The notes beneath the pieces were generated by a model. That model did not search any database, was not told the DNA's origin, and saw nothing but the letters and a program-made list of their open reading frames with translations. DNA of 64,000 bases from DATAOG01 sp963757395 (GTDB lineage: Bacteria > Pseudomonadota > Alphaproteobacteria > Geminicoccales > Geminicoccaceae), in contig CAVWRK010000016.1 of NCBI GenBank assembly GCA_963757395.1, positions 310,001 to 374,000 of the forward strand, in the 5' to 3' direction. Positions 17,334 through 27,578 of this stretch are shown here, in pieces. A program made the translations under genes and the position numbers. Each line of letters opens with the position of its first letter. Position 1 is the first letter of the stretch.

Positions 17334-19841
17334 ATGGCCAGACTGGTCTTCATTTTCACTTTGTCCTGCGGGTTGGTGACGGCCACTGTCGGAGCCGCGT
17401 GCGCGGCGATCATCACGACCAGTGCCACCTGCTCGCTGGTGGACGCGATCGCGAGCGCGAATACCAACGCCGCCGTCGGCGGCTGCACCGCCGGCAGCGC
17501 GGGCCGCGACACGATCGTCACCGGCGGCGCCATCCTGACCGCGCCCAACAATGGCGTGAACGGCCTGCCGGTGATCACCGAGGATCTCCGCATCACGAGC
17601 TCCAACCCGGCGGTCAGGAGCTTCATCCAACGCGACTTCGCTTACGGCACGCCCGAGTTTCGCCTGTTCGAAATCGGAACCGCGAACGATGCACCTGAAG
17701 TGAACATCGCACACGTCTATCTGCAGAACGGCCAGGTCTCGGGCAGCATCGTCGGTGGCGTGCCGGCCGCCGGTGCCGGCGGCTGCATCCGTCTTCGCAA
17801 CGGGTCACTCACGATCGTCGACAGCGTGGTGGAGGAATGCAAGGCACGGGGCTTCGACGACGGCAACGGGCTCAGCGCCGGCGCCCAGGGCGGCGCGATT
17901 GACGCGGTCGCCGGGACGCTCGTCATCAGGGGCAGCTATCTGAATCTCAACAGCGCCAGGGGCGGCGCCGCGCTCGCGAGCGGGTATCCCGGGGCGATGG
18001 GCAACGGTGGTGCCATCTTCGCGACCGGCCTCGACGCTCTCGTGATCGAGCGGACCAGCATCAGCAGCAACGACGCAACCGGAGGTGCCGGCGTCACCAC
18101 GGGCGGCAATGGTCGAGGCGGCGGCCTCACCGTCTTCGGCACCGAGGTCAGGATCATCCGCTCGTCCTTTTTGGCCAATGTCGCCGCAGGTGGCCTCGCC
18201 AGCAGCGGCTCTGGCGGCTTGGCCGCGGGCGGGGCCATCTTCACCGAAGCGGGTGCCACGCTGACGCTGACGGACAGCGAGTTAATCGGCAACGTCGCCA
18301 GCGGTCCGGACAGCCCCGCGGGGACCGGCGGCTATGCCTATGGCGGCGGCCTCTACGCGCGCGGCGCCACACTCACGCTGACCCGCTCGGACATCACGGA
18401 CAATCACGCCAACGGCGGCACCGGCTCGTCGGCGGCATCCAATGGGCTGGCGCGCGGCGGCGGCCTCTACCTGTTCGAGGCCACGACCACAGCCGACCGG
18501 GCGCGCGTCGAGACCAACTCGATCACCGGCGCCGGCGCCAAGGGCGCTGGCATTGCCGTCTTCCATGAGGTCGCTGCCGCGACGCCCTTCCTGCTCACCC
18601 GCTCATCGCTCGCCTACAACAACGCGATCGCCACGCACGATCTCGCCTATGGCGGAGGCCTCTATCAGGAGGGCGACACGGTCACGATCCGCAACACCAG
18701 CGTCAACGACAACAACGCTGATCTGGGCGGCGGCGTTTTCCAGGAGAGCGGCGCGGCGGTCGTCAGGTTGAGCACGCTCTCGAGCAACACGGCCCATCAG
18801 CACGGCGGCGCCGTTGCGGTCGACGGCGCCCTCCAGGTCAGCAACAGCGTCGAGCTCATCAACGTGACGATCAGCGGCAATACCGCCGGCGTCGACGGTG
18901 GCGGCGCCTACGTCACCGGCCGGCCGATCGCACCCGACGCGACCACCTTGCTGCTCCACAACGTCACCTTGACCGCCAACACCAACGGCGGCGTCCAACT
19001 CCTGCACGATCGATCGGACCCCGTGCTCGAGGCGGGCAACAGCGTCATCGGCGCGCAGGCGAGCGGCGCCGACTGCGCCATCAGCGGAACCGCAAGCCTC
19101 ACGAGCGACGGCGGCAACCTCGAGAGCGGCACGAGCTGCGGCTTCACCGCGGCTTCCGACCAGCAGTCCGTGGCCGACCTCGGTCTCGGCGCGATCGGCA
19201 GCCACGGCGGCCCGACGCTCACCCACGACCTCCTCCCGCGCTCGCCCGCGATCGACGCCGGGCAGCGCCGGACCTGCAACCGCGAGGCCAACGGCAAGGA
19301 CCAGCGGGGCCTGGCCCGGTTCTACGACGGCAACGGGGATCGCGATTTCGCCTGCGACAGCGGAGCGATCGAGGTTCAGGGTCTGCTCGCCAATCCCGGG
19401 TTCGAGGAGCCGCTCGACGCCGCGAGCGACTGGTCGCTGGTCGCTTCCGGCGGCGGGGACGGGCGCATCGCTTTGCCGAGTGCGCCGAGCGGTGGGTTCG
19501 CGGCCGTGTTCCAGGCCAACGGCGCGCTCGAGAGCCTGAGCCAGAGGGTCGGGATGGCGGGTGGTGCCGGCGAAACCTACGCCTTGACGTTTCTCGCGCT
19601 CGGCGCGGGTCTCAACCCCGGCGAGGCCATGGACGTGACGCTGCGTTCGGCCTCGGGCGGCACGGCCCTCGACACAGCCACCTGCAGCTTCGCCTTCCCC
19701 TCCGCCGACTTCAAGGGCCCCCCCGCCGCCTGTGAGCTGACCACCACGGCGAGCTACGACTTTTTCGAAGCGATCCTCGGCTGGGCCGGCGCGACGACCG
19801 GTACGCTCACGCTCGACGCGGTCTCCCTGATCAAAAGATGA
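17334..19841 (+). CDS. Secreted right-handed beta-helix protein with choice-of-anchor Q region
   Basis: An 835-residue exported protein. A signal peptide ending near ACAA is followed by the CSLxDAIxxAN motif (ATCSLVDAIASANTNAAVGG) that opens many polymorphic outer-membrane-like beta-helix proteins. Next comes a long Gly/Asn-rich beta-helix with recurring GGxxxxGG and NxAxxGG turns (about residues 90-640). The LPRSPAIDAG...DQRG...CDSGAIEVQG block at about 640-690 is the choice-of-anchor Q pattern. A C-terminal jelly-roll-like domain beginning NPGFEEPLDAASDW resembles carbohydrate-binding modules. ATG 17334 has a GGGGGAGG site. No autotransporter barrel is seen, so surface or extracellular location is inferred. 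It is convergent with the delta-60 protein gene. Confidence 0.8.
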   Translation: MARLVFIFTLSCGLVTATVGAACAAIITTSATCSLVDAIASANTNAAVGGCTAGSAGRDTIVTGGAILTAPNNGVNGLPVITEDLRITSSNPAVRSFIQRDFAYGTPEFRLFEIGTANDAPEVNIAHVYLQNGQVSGSIVGGVPAAGAGGCIRLRNGSLTIVDSVVEECKARGFDDGNGLSAGAQGGAIDAVAGTLVIRGSYLNLNSARGGAALASGYPGAMGNGGAIFATGLDALVIERTSISSNDATGGAGVTTGGNGRGGGLTVFGTEVRIIRSSFLANVAAGGLASSGSGGLAAGGAIFTEAGATLTLTDSELIGNVASGPDSPAGTGGYAYGGGLYARGATLTLTRSDITDNHANGGTGSSAASNGLARGGGLYLFEATTTADRARVETNSITGAGAKGAGIAVFHEVAAATPFLLTRSSLAYNNAIATHDLAYGGGLYQEGDTVTIRNTSVNDNNADLGGGVFQESGAAVVRLSTLSSNTAHQHGGAVAVDGALQVSNSVELINVTISGNTAGVDGGGAYVTGRPIAPDATTLLLHNVTLTANTNGGVQLLHDRSDPVLEAGNSVIGAQASGADCAISGTASLTSDGGNLESGTSCGFTAASDQQSVADLGLGAIGSHGGPTLTHDLLPRSPAIDAGQRRTCNREANGKDQRGLARFYDGNGDRDFACDSGAIEVQGLLANPGFEEPLDAASDWSLVASGGGDGRIALPSAPSGGFAAVFQANGALESLSQRVGMAGGAGETYALTFLALGAGLNPGEAMDVTLRSASGGTALDTATCSFAFPSADFKGPPAACELTTTASYDFFEAILGWAGATTGTLTLDAVSLIKR

Positions 19842-19883
19842 CGCGTTCGGGCATCGGACCCGCTTGGAACCGCGGGGATCGCC

Positions 19884-22800
19884 TCAGGGCGGCAGGAGGG
19901 TCGTCTGCGCCGCCGCCGTCCGGATGGCGCCCGCCTGCTCCTCGTCGATCAGCCCGTCTTGGCGCCAGGTCTGGGTCAGCAGGGTGACGCGCCGGACGAA
20001 CTGTCGGCGGTTGAGCGCACTGGACCCGGCCTGGATGATCCGGTCCATCAGCGTGCAGCCCGCGGGCGTCGCGGGGACGTTGGCGACGCCGGTATCGAGC
20101 GCATCGATCACGACCGTCGGGCTGAGATCGAAATCGCGGCATCGATCCTCGGCGTCCGGCACGCCGTCGCCATCGCCGTCGTCGGCGCGCAGCATCACCG
20201 TGGTCGTGGCCTCCGTGACCGGATCCTTGACCTCGACGTTGCCGGCCAGATCGCGGGCGATGCTGTAGAATTCGTACGTTCTGCCGGCCTCGCCGAGGAA
20301 CATCGCCGTGGTCGCCGGCGTGTTGGTCTGCCAGGCCGCGAACGGCCCGCCGTCCTCCGACGCGAAGACGCTGAAATCGCGCACGCCCGCACCGTCGTCC
20401 TCGCCGGTCCAATTCACCGCGAACAGGGCCCGATCCTGCGCGCTCTCGAGCGGCTGCACCTCGCTCGTCGGATTGGCGTCGTCGATCGTGTCGAACGAGA
20501 CCGGCGTCAGAGTCTCCGTGAACTGCGCGTACTTCAGCCGCGGACGGCCGTCCATCTCGAAGAACAGGCCACCGGCGTAGAGGGTCGAGTTCGACGTCGC
20601 GAGCGCGAGCACAGCACCGGGTTGATCCCTGATTTTCGGGTTGAACGGGGTCAGGACCCCGGTCTTCGTGAGGCGCGCGATCTGGCCTTGCGCCTGTCCG
20701 CCAACCTCGGTGAAGGCTCCACCGATGTAGACCTCCTCGCCCCTGACCGCGATCGCGAAGACTTCGGGTCGCGGACCGCCGCTCACGTCCGGGTTGAAGC
20801 CGGTCACCTCGCCGCCGGTCTTGGGGTTCAGCGTCGCGACGTTGTTGCGGGCTGCGCCCCCGATGCTCGAGAAATCCCCGCCGACGAACAGCGTGCTGCG
20901 CGCGAGCACGATCGTGAAGACGTTCGGGCCGACGTTGCTGCCGCCGCTGACGTTGGCGTCGAACTGGACGTCGACATCGCCGGTCGTCCCCGAGATCTTG
21001 GCGATCTTGTTGCGCGATCGGCCGCCGATCGACGTGAAGTCGCCGCCCACATAGACGTCGTCACCGGAAACCTGGAGCGCTCGGACCCGGCTCGGGTTCA
21101 CGCCCTTGAGGGGATCCGGGTCGAAGGATTGCCGTCCCCCGTCGACCAGGCCCGTGCTCGGATTGAGCTTCGCGAGATCGAGGCGCGGCTGGCCGCCGAT
21201 CGTGGAGAAGTCGCCGCCGACGTAGACATCCGCACTCGTGACCACGATGGTGTCGATGCCGGGAATGCTGCCGCCGGTGGCGTTCGGGTTGAAATCCGGG
21301 TCGAGCGTGCCGTCCTTCGAGACCTTGGCAATCCGGTTTCGAGGCTGGCCAGACATCGACGTGAAATTGCCGCCGAGGTAGATGTCGTTGCCCCTGACGG
21401 CGATCGCGCTGACGTCGTTGAACGTATTCGGGCCACCGGGTCCGGCATCCGGATCGAAGGCGGTCGGGACGCCGTCCGAAATCGAGCGCGGCAATCCCGT
21501 GGCGCGTGACCCGGCTCACGAAGGAGAAGTCTCCACCCACGTAGACGCGGGCACCTTGGACCGCGATCGTCTTGACCGAGACCGTGGCGTCGAAGTCGCC
21601 GATCCCGGCGATGAACGCTTGCCTTCCGGCGCCGGTATTCGCGTTGACCTTGACCAGGTTGTTGCTGCTGACGACCGGATTGCCGAGGTCGGGGAAAAAG
21701 CCGCCGACATAGAGATTCGCGCCGGCAACCGCCAGAGCGCGGACGCTGTCGGTCATGCGGGCGTCGACGTTGAACGCGGTGGCGTTGCCGTTGGCTGCCA
21801 CGAGGCGCGCGACCGCCGGGCGGATCTGGCCCCCGATGGTGTTGAAGTCGCCACCGGCATATAGAAACCGGCCCGAACGCACGAGCGAGAACACGGCGTC
21901 GTCAGGATTCGGTGCGAACGCTGCGACCGCTTTGCCGGTCCTGGCCACGAGCTTGGCGAGGTGGCTGCGTGCCCGGCCGCCGATGTTGGTGAACACGCCG
22001 CCGACATAGACGTAGTTGCCCGCGGCCTCGAGCGCCAGGATCAGGCCGCCACCGCCGCCGAACGTCGGGTTCGGGATCCAGCCGAGATCGCCGCCCGTCG
22101 TCCCCGCGACCTTGGCCAGCCCATTGCGCGTCTGGCCGCCCAGCTTCTCGAACTGGCCGCCGACGTAGACCTGCTTACCCGACACCTCGAGCGCGAACAC
22201 CTGGCCGTCGGTGCCGAGCCCCGCCGGGTTGAAGTTGGTGACGTTGCCGGTCGCGGCCTCGACCGCCGCGAGGTTGTTACGCGATTGGCCGCCGATGTTG
22301 TCGAAGCCACCGCCGACGTAAACGGTATTGCGGTCCACGGACACGGCGAGCGCGTTGACGGCGCTGGTCTGCCCCGGCACGCCTGGATTGAACTTGGGGT
22401 CGACGCTGCCGTCGGCGAGGATGTGGCCGATCTTTTGCCGGGGCTCGCCACCGATCGAGGTGAACGTGCCGCCGATGTAGAAGCCGCCGTGGCCGTCGGC
22501 AGCGCTCGCGCGCACCTCGCCCCGTTCGACCTCCGCAAGCGGCGCGATCCGCTTGGCGGTCGCGGAGCTGAGCCGCGCGAAGGCGCCCGTGATCGCGGCC
22601 AGCTCGTCGAAGTTGCCACCGATGTACGTGACGTCGCCGCGCGGAACGATTGTGCTGACCGCTCCATTTCCCAGCACGCCGAACGCCGACTGGGTCGGCG
22701 TGTTCGGGGGGTCGAGTGCCTCTGCGCGCCCCACGCCGCCGGTAAGCGTTACCAGAGCCACGAGCGTTCCGAGCACTCTTTTGGTACGAAGTTTCTTCAT
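19884..22800 (-). pseudogene. Secreted delta-60 (DUF5122) beta-propeller protein with TSP3 repeat, one frameshift
   Basis: A signal peptide (MKKLRTKRVLGTLVALVTL, cleaved after AEA) is followed by well over ten repeats of the pattern VYVGGxFxxIGGxxRxxLA, about 60 residues apart in the mature chain, that is delta-60 propeller blades. The frame changes once near 21480-21500, between RHGIAALD and GVPTAFDPDAGPGG; both sides are clean repeats, so the full protein would be about 970 residues. The C-terminus has a fibronectin-like segment, then DGDGDGVPDAEDRC, a thrombospondin type 3 calcium motif. ATG 22800 has a GGGAG site. Extracellular location and an adhesion or matrix role are inferred. A one-base error is as likely as real inactivation. 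Confidence 0.8.
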
Positions 22801-23059
22801 TTCCGTGCTCCCGGTCATCGTCGTCCCGCCACCTGGGCGAACAGCCAGGACGTCCATGCCTGGGTGCGGCAGCACCCTAGGACGAGCGGGGGCCCGGCGG
22901 GTGCGGCAGCCAGGCAGCCACGCACGGTCGTTGCGGTCAAGTGCCGGATCAGGACTGACGGGAGGCCCCGATATGACCGGTCTGGTAGCACGCGATCCGT
23001 CCGATTGGATCACGCCTCCCAGTGCGGAGACGCGGCTGCGGCGGCCGGCCGCGCCGAAC

Positions 23060-24355
23060 TCAGCCCATCGTCTGCGGCAGGAACAGCACCAGCCAGGGGA
23101 AGGCGACCAGCAGGGCCAGTCGGAGGATATCGGTCAGGACGAAGGGCGCGACGCCACGAAAGATCGCGATCAGGCTGACGTCCGGGACGATCGAGTTGAT
23201 CACGAACACGTTCATGCCGACCGGGGGCGTGATCAGGCCGAGCTCGACCGTCATGACCACGATCACGCCGAACCAGATCGGATCGAAGCCCAGCGTCTGG
23301 ATCACCGGGAACACGATCGGCACCAAAAGGATGATCATCGCCATCGCGTCGAGCACGCAGCCCATCAGCAGGAACAAGACGAGGATCAAGGCCAGCGTGC
23401 CGTAGCGGCCGAGCTCGAGGGCGACCAGAAGGCTCGTGATCTTCTGCGGGGTCTGGGTGATCGCGAGGAAATAGCCGAACAAGAGCGCCCCGATCAGGAT
23501 CGTGAAGATCGCGACCGAGGTACGCAGCGCCTCCACCAGACACGCGATCAGCGCCTTGGCGTCGAGGCGGCGGCGGGCGAGGCCGATCAGGCCGGTCAAC
23601 ACCGCGCCCGCGGCGGCTGCCTCGGTCGGCGTCACGACGCCGAGGTAGATGCCGCCGATGATCAGGACGAACAGCAGCAGGACCGCCCAGATACCGCGCA
23701 GCGATCCGAAGCGCTCGGCCCAGTCCGCAGGGGTCCCCGCGGGCAACGCTCGGCCGTAGGCGATCCGGATGGTCGCCATGTAGAGGGCGAGCGCGAGAAA
23801 ACCGGGAAAAATGCCGGCGATGAACAGGCGGCCGACGTCCTGCTCAGTGATGAAGGCGTAGACCGCGAGCACGACCGAGGGTGGGATCAGGATGCCGAGC
23901 GTGCCGCCGGCGGCGATCACCCCGGTCGCGATGTCGTCGCGGTAGCCGAAGCGGCGCATCTCGGGCAAAGCGATGTTGCTCATGGTCGCCGCGGTCGCGA
24001 CCGAGGAGCCGCAGATCGCGGCGAAGCCGCCGCAGGCCCCGATGGTGGCGAGCGCGAGCCCGCCCCGGAAGCGGCCGAGCCAGGCGTGACCGGCCCGGAA
24101 CAGCTCCTTGGACATGCCGGATGCGGTCGCCAGCACCCCCATCAGCACGAACATCGGGATCAGGCCGAGATTGTAGTCGGTGACCGTGCGCACCGGTGAG
24201 ATCGCGAGCAGGTTGAGGGCGGGGCCCCAACCCGCGATCGCGGCGAAGCCGCCGACGCCCGTCAGCGCCATCGCGATGCCGATCGGCACCCGCAGCAGCA
24301 TCATCGCGAACAACAGGATGAAGCCGCCGACCGCGACCAGGTCGGGCGAGCTCAT
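23060..24355 (-). CDS. dctM: TRAP transporter large permease DctM
   Basis: A 431-residue inner-membrane protein with about 12-13 hydrophobic segments. It carries the DctM features MLLRVPIGIAMALTGVGG at the start, the central CGSSVATAATMSNIALPEM loop and ITPPVGMNVFVIN near the end. It uses the sodium or proton gradient to import a substrate delivered by DctP. Its ATG overlaps the stop of dctQ by four bases (ATGA), so the two are translationally coupled. Confidence 0.93.
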   Translation of the reverse strand: MSSPDLVAVGGFILLFAMMLLRVPIGIAMALTGVGGFAAIAGWGPALNLLAISPVRTVTDYNLGLIPMFVLMGVLATASGMSKELFRAGHAWLGRFRGGLALATIGACGGFAAICGSSVATAATMSNIALPEMRRFGYRDDIATGVIAAGGTLGILIPPSVVLAVYAFITEQDVGRLFIAGIFPGFLALALYMATIRIAYGRALPAGTPADWAERFGSLRGIWAVLLLFVLIIGGIYLGVVTPTEAAAAGAVLTGLIGLARRRLDAKALIACLVEALRTSVAIFTILIGALLFGYFLAITQTPQKITSLLVALELGRYGTLALILVLFLLMGCVLDAMAMIILLVPIVFPVIQTLGFDPIWFGVIVVMTVELGLITPPVGMNVFVINSIVPDVSLIAIFRGVAPFVLTDILRLALLVAFPWLVLFLPQTMG

Positions 24356-24852
24356 CCGGGGCCGGCCTCGTCGCCCGGCCGCGGCCGCAGCAGGAGGACG
24401 ATGCGAGCCGAGATCGTGAACACCGAGGCGACCACGCCGAGCCAGATCACGGCGAGCCAGGGCCAGACCGGCAGGCGCAGGTCCATGGTCGCCTCGTGGC
24501 TGGCGAAGGCGCTCTCGAGCCGGTCCGCGAGCTTCCAGGCGAGCAGGACCGTGAACAGTAGCAGGACCGAGGCGCCGAGCAGGTCGAGCCCGCGCCGGGC
24601 GCGCGCCGGCAGGAGCTCGGCGACCAGGTCGACCTTGATGTGGGCGCCCCGATAGCCGACGCTCGCGAAGCCCCAGAGGATCACGACCCCGAGCAGCAGC
24701 CGCGAGAGGTCGAAGGAGTCCGGGATCGGGGCGGCGAAGGCGTAGCGGCCGATCGCCGAGACGAACACCAGAAGGGTGATCGCGGCGAGGAACAGGCCGG
24801 CGATCTTCTCGACGACGGTCGCGAGCCGGTCGAGCCGGTCCACGAGCCACAC
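24352..24852 (-). CDS. dctQ: TRAP transporter small permease DctQ
   Basis: A 166-residue protein with four hydrophobic spans (about residues 18-36, 50-68, 88-106 and 130-152) and the family patch VSAIGRYAFAAPIPDSFDLSR. It forms the membrane complex with DctM. It lies 15 bp after dctP and overlaps dctM by four bases, so P-Q-M is one operon. Confidence 0.9.
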   Translation of the reverse strand: MWLVDRLDRLATVVEKIAGLFLAAITLLVFVSAIGRYAFAAPIPDSFDLSRLLLGVVILWGFASVGYRGAHIKVDLVAELLPARARRGLDLLGASVLLLFTVLLAWKLADRLESAFASHEATMDLRLPVWPWLAVIWLGVVASVFTISARIVLLLRPRPGDEAGPG

Positions 24853-24867
24853 GCGCGGAGCGCCGGG

Positions 24868-25905
24868 CTATTCGCCGTAGTAGGCGCCGTTGGCCTTCAT
24901 GGTCGAGACGAACGCGTCGTGGATCGCTTCGGCATCATAGCCGCGCGCCTTGACGTCGGCCTTCCAGGCGTCGAGCAGCGGCGCGGCGGCGGCGCGCCAG
25001 GCCTGCACGTCCGCGGCCGTCGGCTCGTAGACCGTCTGCGAAGGGTCGGCCAGCATCTTGGTCCGGCCCTCGTCCTCCCAGTCCGCCCAGCCGCTCGCCA
25101 TCTTCTCGGCCCAGTCGCTTGTGCAGTGGTCGTCGATCACCTTGCGGTCGGCCTCCTCGAGGCCGTCGTAGCGGGCCTTGTTCATCACCAGCACGAAGGT
25201 CGTGACGTAGAGCGGCATGTCGAGGTGGTGCTTCGTGATGCCGTCGATGCCGAAGATGTAGAGCGAGTTCCAGGGAAAGGTGATCGCGTCCGCCGCCCCC
25301 TTGGCCAGCGCCTCGCGGGCTTCCGGGGCCGGCACCTGGACGCTGGCACCCCCGAGCAGATTGACGAAGCGGGCAATCGTCGCCTGCGCCGGGCGGATAT
25401 TTTTCCCGCGCACGTCCTCGGGGCGGTTCAGCTTCTCCTTGGAATGGAAGGTGCCCGGCGAGTGGAGAAAAGCCATGCAGAACTTGACGTCGGCCATCTC
25501 CTGCTCGGCGTACGGCCGGTACCAGGCGTCGATCGCCTTGGAGCCGCCCTTGGCGTTGGTGATCTGGAACGGGATCTCGCCGTGGGCGATGATCGGGAAG
25601 CGGCCGGCCTGATAGCCTGGGTTGACGAAGGTGATGTCGGCGATGCCGTCGCGCGCCATGTCGTAGTGATCGGGCGCGGCGCCGAGCTGCTGGGCCGGGA
25701 AGATGGTGATCTGGATCCGCCCGCCTGAGGCGTCGGCGATCGACTTGGCCCAGGGTTCCAGCCCGGTCGGCTGGAGGGGATGCTGGGCGGGGACCCAATG
25801 GGACAGACGGAGCTCGACCTCGGCCGCCTGCGCGGCCCCGAGCCCGACGACGATCGCTGCGGCACCGAGCGCGGCCGCAAGTGCCGTGATCCTGATCGCT
25901 GCCAC
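24868..25905 (-). CDS. dctP: TRAP transporter substrate-binding protein DctP
   Basis: A 345-residue periplasmic binding protein. A signal peptide ends near GAAQAA, and the mature chain starts VELRLSHWVPAQHPL, typical of DctP proteins. The ligand-carboxylate Arg is probably in RGKNIRPAQATIARF, and the conserved WNSLYIFGIDGITKHH loop follows. I chose the GTG at 25905 because GGGAGG lies 8 bp upstream and the signal peptide is then normal; the ATG at 25953 would put a charged extension before it. The ligand is probably an organic acid but cannot be read from sequence. Confidence 0.88.
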   Translation of the reverse strand: MAAIRITALAAALGAAAIVVGLGAAQAAEVELRLSHWVPAQHPLQPTGLEPWAKSIADASGGRIQITIFPAQQLGAAPDHYDMARDGIADITFVNPGYQAGRFPIIAHGEIPFQITNAKGGSKAIDAWYRPYAEQEMADVKFCMAFLHSPGTFHSKEKLNRPEDVRGKNIRPAQATIARFVNLLGGASVQVPAPEAREALAKGAADAITFPWNSLYIFGIDGITKHHLDMPLYVTTFVLVMNKARYDGLEEADRKVIDDHCTSDWAEKMASGWADWEDEGRTKMLADPSQTVYEPTAADVQAWRAAAAPLLDAWKADVKARGYDAEAIHDAFVSTMKANGAYYGE

Positions 25906-25989
25906 CGTTGCACCTCCCGATTTGTCGCCGCCCGAAGACGGTCGGATCGCCATGATTGGGCACGGTTATCCACGGAAGCCGGATCGGTG

Positions 25990-26200
25990 ACAACCGATCT
26001 CATGCCGACCGCCGCCGGCCGAGGGCGGCACCCGTCGCCAGCACGCTCAGTCACTCGGGAAAACACGTTAGAATAAATCAGAGACGTACTCGGAAAATTT
26101 GTTCGTAATTCTCTTGAATATCAGCAGTTATTTTTTCTTTAACCTGTCGGTAAGAAGTTGTTGAATATTGTCAGCCTTCGTCATTGGCGAAACCGAGGGA
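25990..26200. other. AT-rich intergenic stretch upstream of dctP
   Basis: The gap between the TRAP operon and the next small ORF (25906-26267) contains, at about 26060-26180, the most AT-rich DNA of the window, with runs such as TTATTTTTTCTTTAA and two copies of TTGAATAT. It holds no long reading frame. It probably contains promoters or is a trace of imported DNA. Confidence 0.5.
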
Positions 26201-26267
26201 AGCGGCGAGGAAATCTGCCGCCACCTGCGCCGCTATTATTGCTCGACCCTTGCCGCGAGAACCGACC

Positions 26268-26399
26268 ATGGAAGATGTGTTTGCCTCCGTCGCTGGTACG
26301 GCGATCGTGATCGCCCTGGTGCTGTCGGGATCGATCAACGAGGCCTTGAGCGTCGGCCATGCCCTGGGCTCGTGGCTGAACGCGGTCCTCCCCATCTGA
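26268..26399 (+). CDS. Small single-span membrane protein (hypothetical)
   Basis: A 43-codon frame starting MEDVFASVAGTAIVIALVLSG, which predicts one membrane helix at residues 8-22, then a short amphipathic tail. The frame is also open upstream to 26184, without hydrophobic sequence. There is no strong ribosome site. I do not recognise a family. It follows the AT-rich patch and precedes the quinone oxidoreductase by 160 bp. Confidence 0.3.
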   Translation: MEDVFASVAGTAIVIALVLSGSINEALSVGHALGSWLNAVLPI

Positions 26400-26558
26400 G
26401 CCACGCGGGGTCGAGCGGCAGCGGGCAAGCGTCGCGCGCCGGGGTGCGACGCCCGCTGACGATCTCATCCGTCTCATCTTGGTGATCGGAAGGGATACGC
26501 CTTATACGGTGGATCTCGGTGGGTGTGGCACATCTGCCGGTTCGAGCCGGAGGCAGCG

Positions 26559-27578
26559 ATGCACGCGGTATGGTATGAGCGCAATGGTGAGGCGGCCGAC
26601 GTCCTTCAGTACGGCGAGCTGGAGATGCCCTCGCCCGGGTCGGAGGAGGTCCTGGTCCGCCTGGTGACCGCTGGCATCAACCCGATCGACGTCAAGCGGC
26701 GACGCGGCGCCCGTGGTCAGGTGATCAAGGAGCCGCTGGTGATCCCGGGCTTCGATGGCGCGGGCGTGATCGAGGCGACCGGCGAAGGGGTCGACCCGGG
26801 CCGGGTCGGCGAACGGGTCTGGGTCTACGAGGCCCAGTGGCAGCGCGCGCGGGGCACGGCCGCGGAGTTCGTGACGGTGCCGGCCGAGCGCGCCGTGCGC
26901 CTGCCCGATCGGACCGGCTTCGTCGAGGGCGCCTGCCTCGGCATTCCGGCGCTGACCGCGCATCGGGCGGTGTTCGCGGACGGCCCGGTCATGGGCAAGA
27001 CCGTGCTGGTGACCGGCGGGGCGGGCGCGGTCGGGTCTTATGCGATCCAGTTCGCCAAGCTCGGCGGGGCGCGCGTCCTGACCACCGTCAGCAGCGACCA
27101 GAAGTCCGAGATCGCGGCCGACGCCGGCGCCGACTACGTGTTCAACTACAAGGCCGAGAACGTCGTCCAGCGGATCGCCGATCTGCCCGATGGCGGCGGC
27201 GTCGACCGGATCGTCGAGGTCGAGTTCGGCGGCAATCTGCCCCAGAGCGTCGAGATCCTGAAGCCGAACGGGGTGATCGCGAGCTACGCCTCGGACGCGA
27301 CGCCGGAGCCGAAGGTGCCGTTCTACGCGCTCGCCTACAAGAGCGCCGCGGTCCGCTTCATCCTGGTGTTCATGATGCCCGAGGCCGCCAAGCAGCAGGC
27401 GATCGGCGACCTGACGCGCTGGCTCGAGGCGGGCGAGCTCCGCCACTACATCGCCAAGCGCCTGCCGCTCGCCGAGACGGCCGCGGCGCATGAGGCGATG
27501 GAGCGGGGCGTGATCGGCAATCTGGTGCTCGACATAGCCGGCGAGGCCGCGCCCGTCAGTCCCGATCCAACAGGCTAG
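26559..27578 (+). CDS. NADPH:quinone oxidoreductase, zinc-independent MDR superfamily
   Basis: A 339-residue medium-chain reductase. The N-terminal GroES-like domain has GINPIDVKRRRG and PGFDGAGVIEATGEGV without the zinc-binding cysteines of alcohol dehydrogenases. The Rossmann domain carries VLVTGGAGAVGSYAIQFAKL, with the AxxGxxG cofactor loop. It would reduce quinones or enones with NADPH in the cytoplasm. ATG 26559 is backed by GGAGG at 26549-26553. Its 3' end overlaps the convergent gene by 23 bp. Confidence 0.87.
   Translation: MHAVWYERNGEAADVLQYGELEMPSPGSEEVLVRLVTAGINPIDVKRRRGARGQVIKEPLVIPGFDGAGVIEATGEGVDPGRVGERVWVYEAQWQRARGTAAEFVTVPAERAVRLPDRTGFVEGACLGIPALTAHRAVFADGPVMGKTVLVTGGAGAVGSYAIQFAKLGGARVLTTVSSDQKSEIAADAGADYVFNYKAENVVQRIADLPDGGGVDRIVEVEFGGNLPQSVEILKPNGVIASYASDATPEPKVPFYALAYKSAAVRFILVFMMPEAAKQQAIGDLTRWLEAGELRHYIAKRLPLAETAAAHEAMERGVIGNLVLDIAGEAAPVSPDPTG

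Noticed and set aside
19959..24199. Several long plus-strand frames opposite the delta-60 and dctM genes
   Set aside because: Arg/Asp-rich shadow translations; the minus strand carries the repeats and membrane spans.
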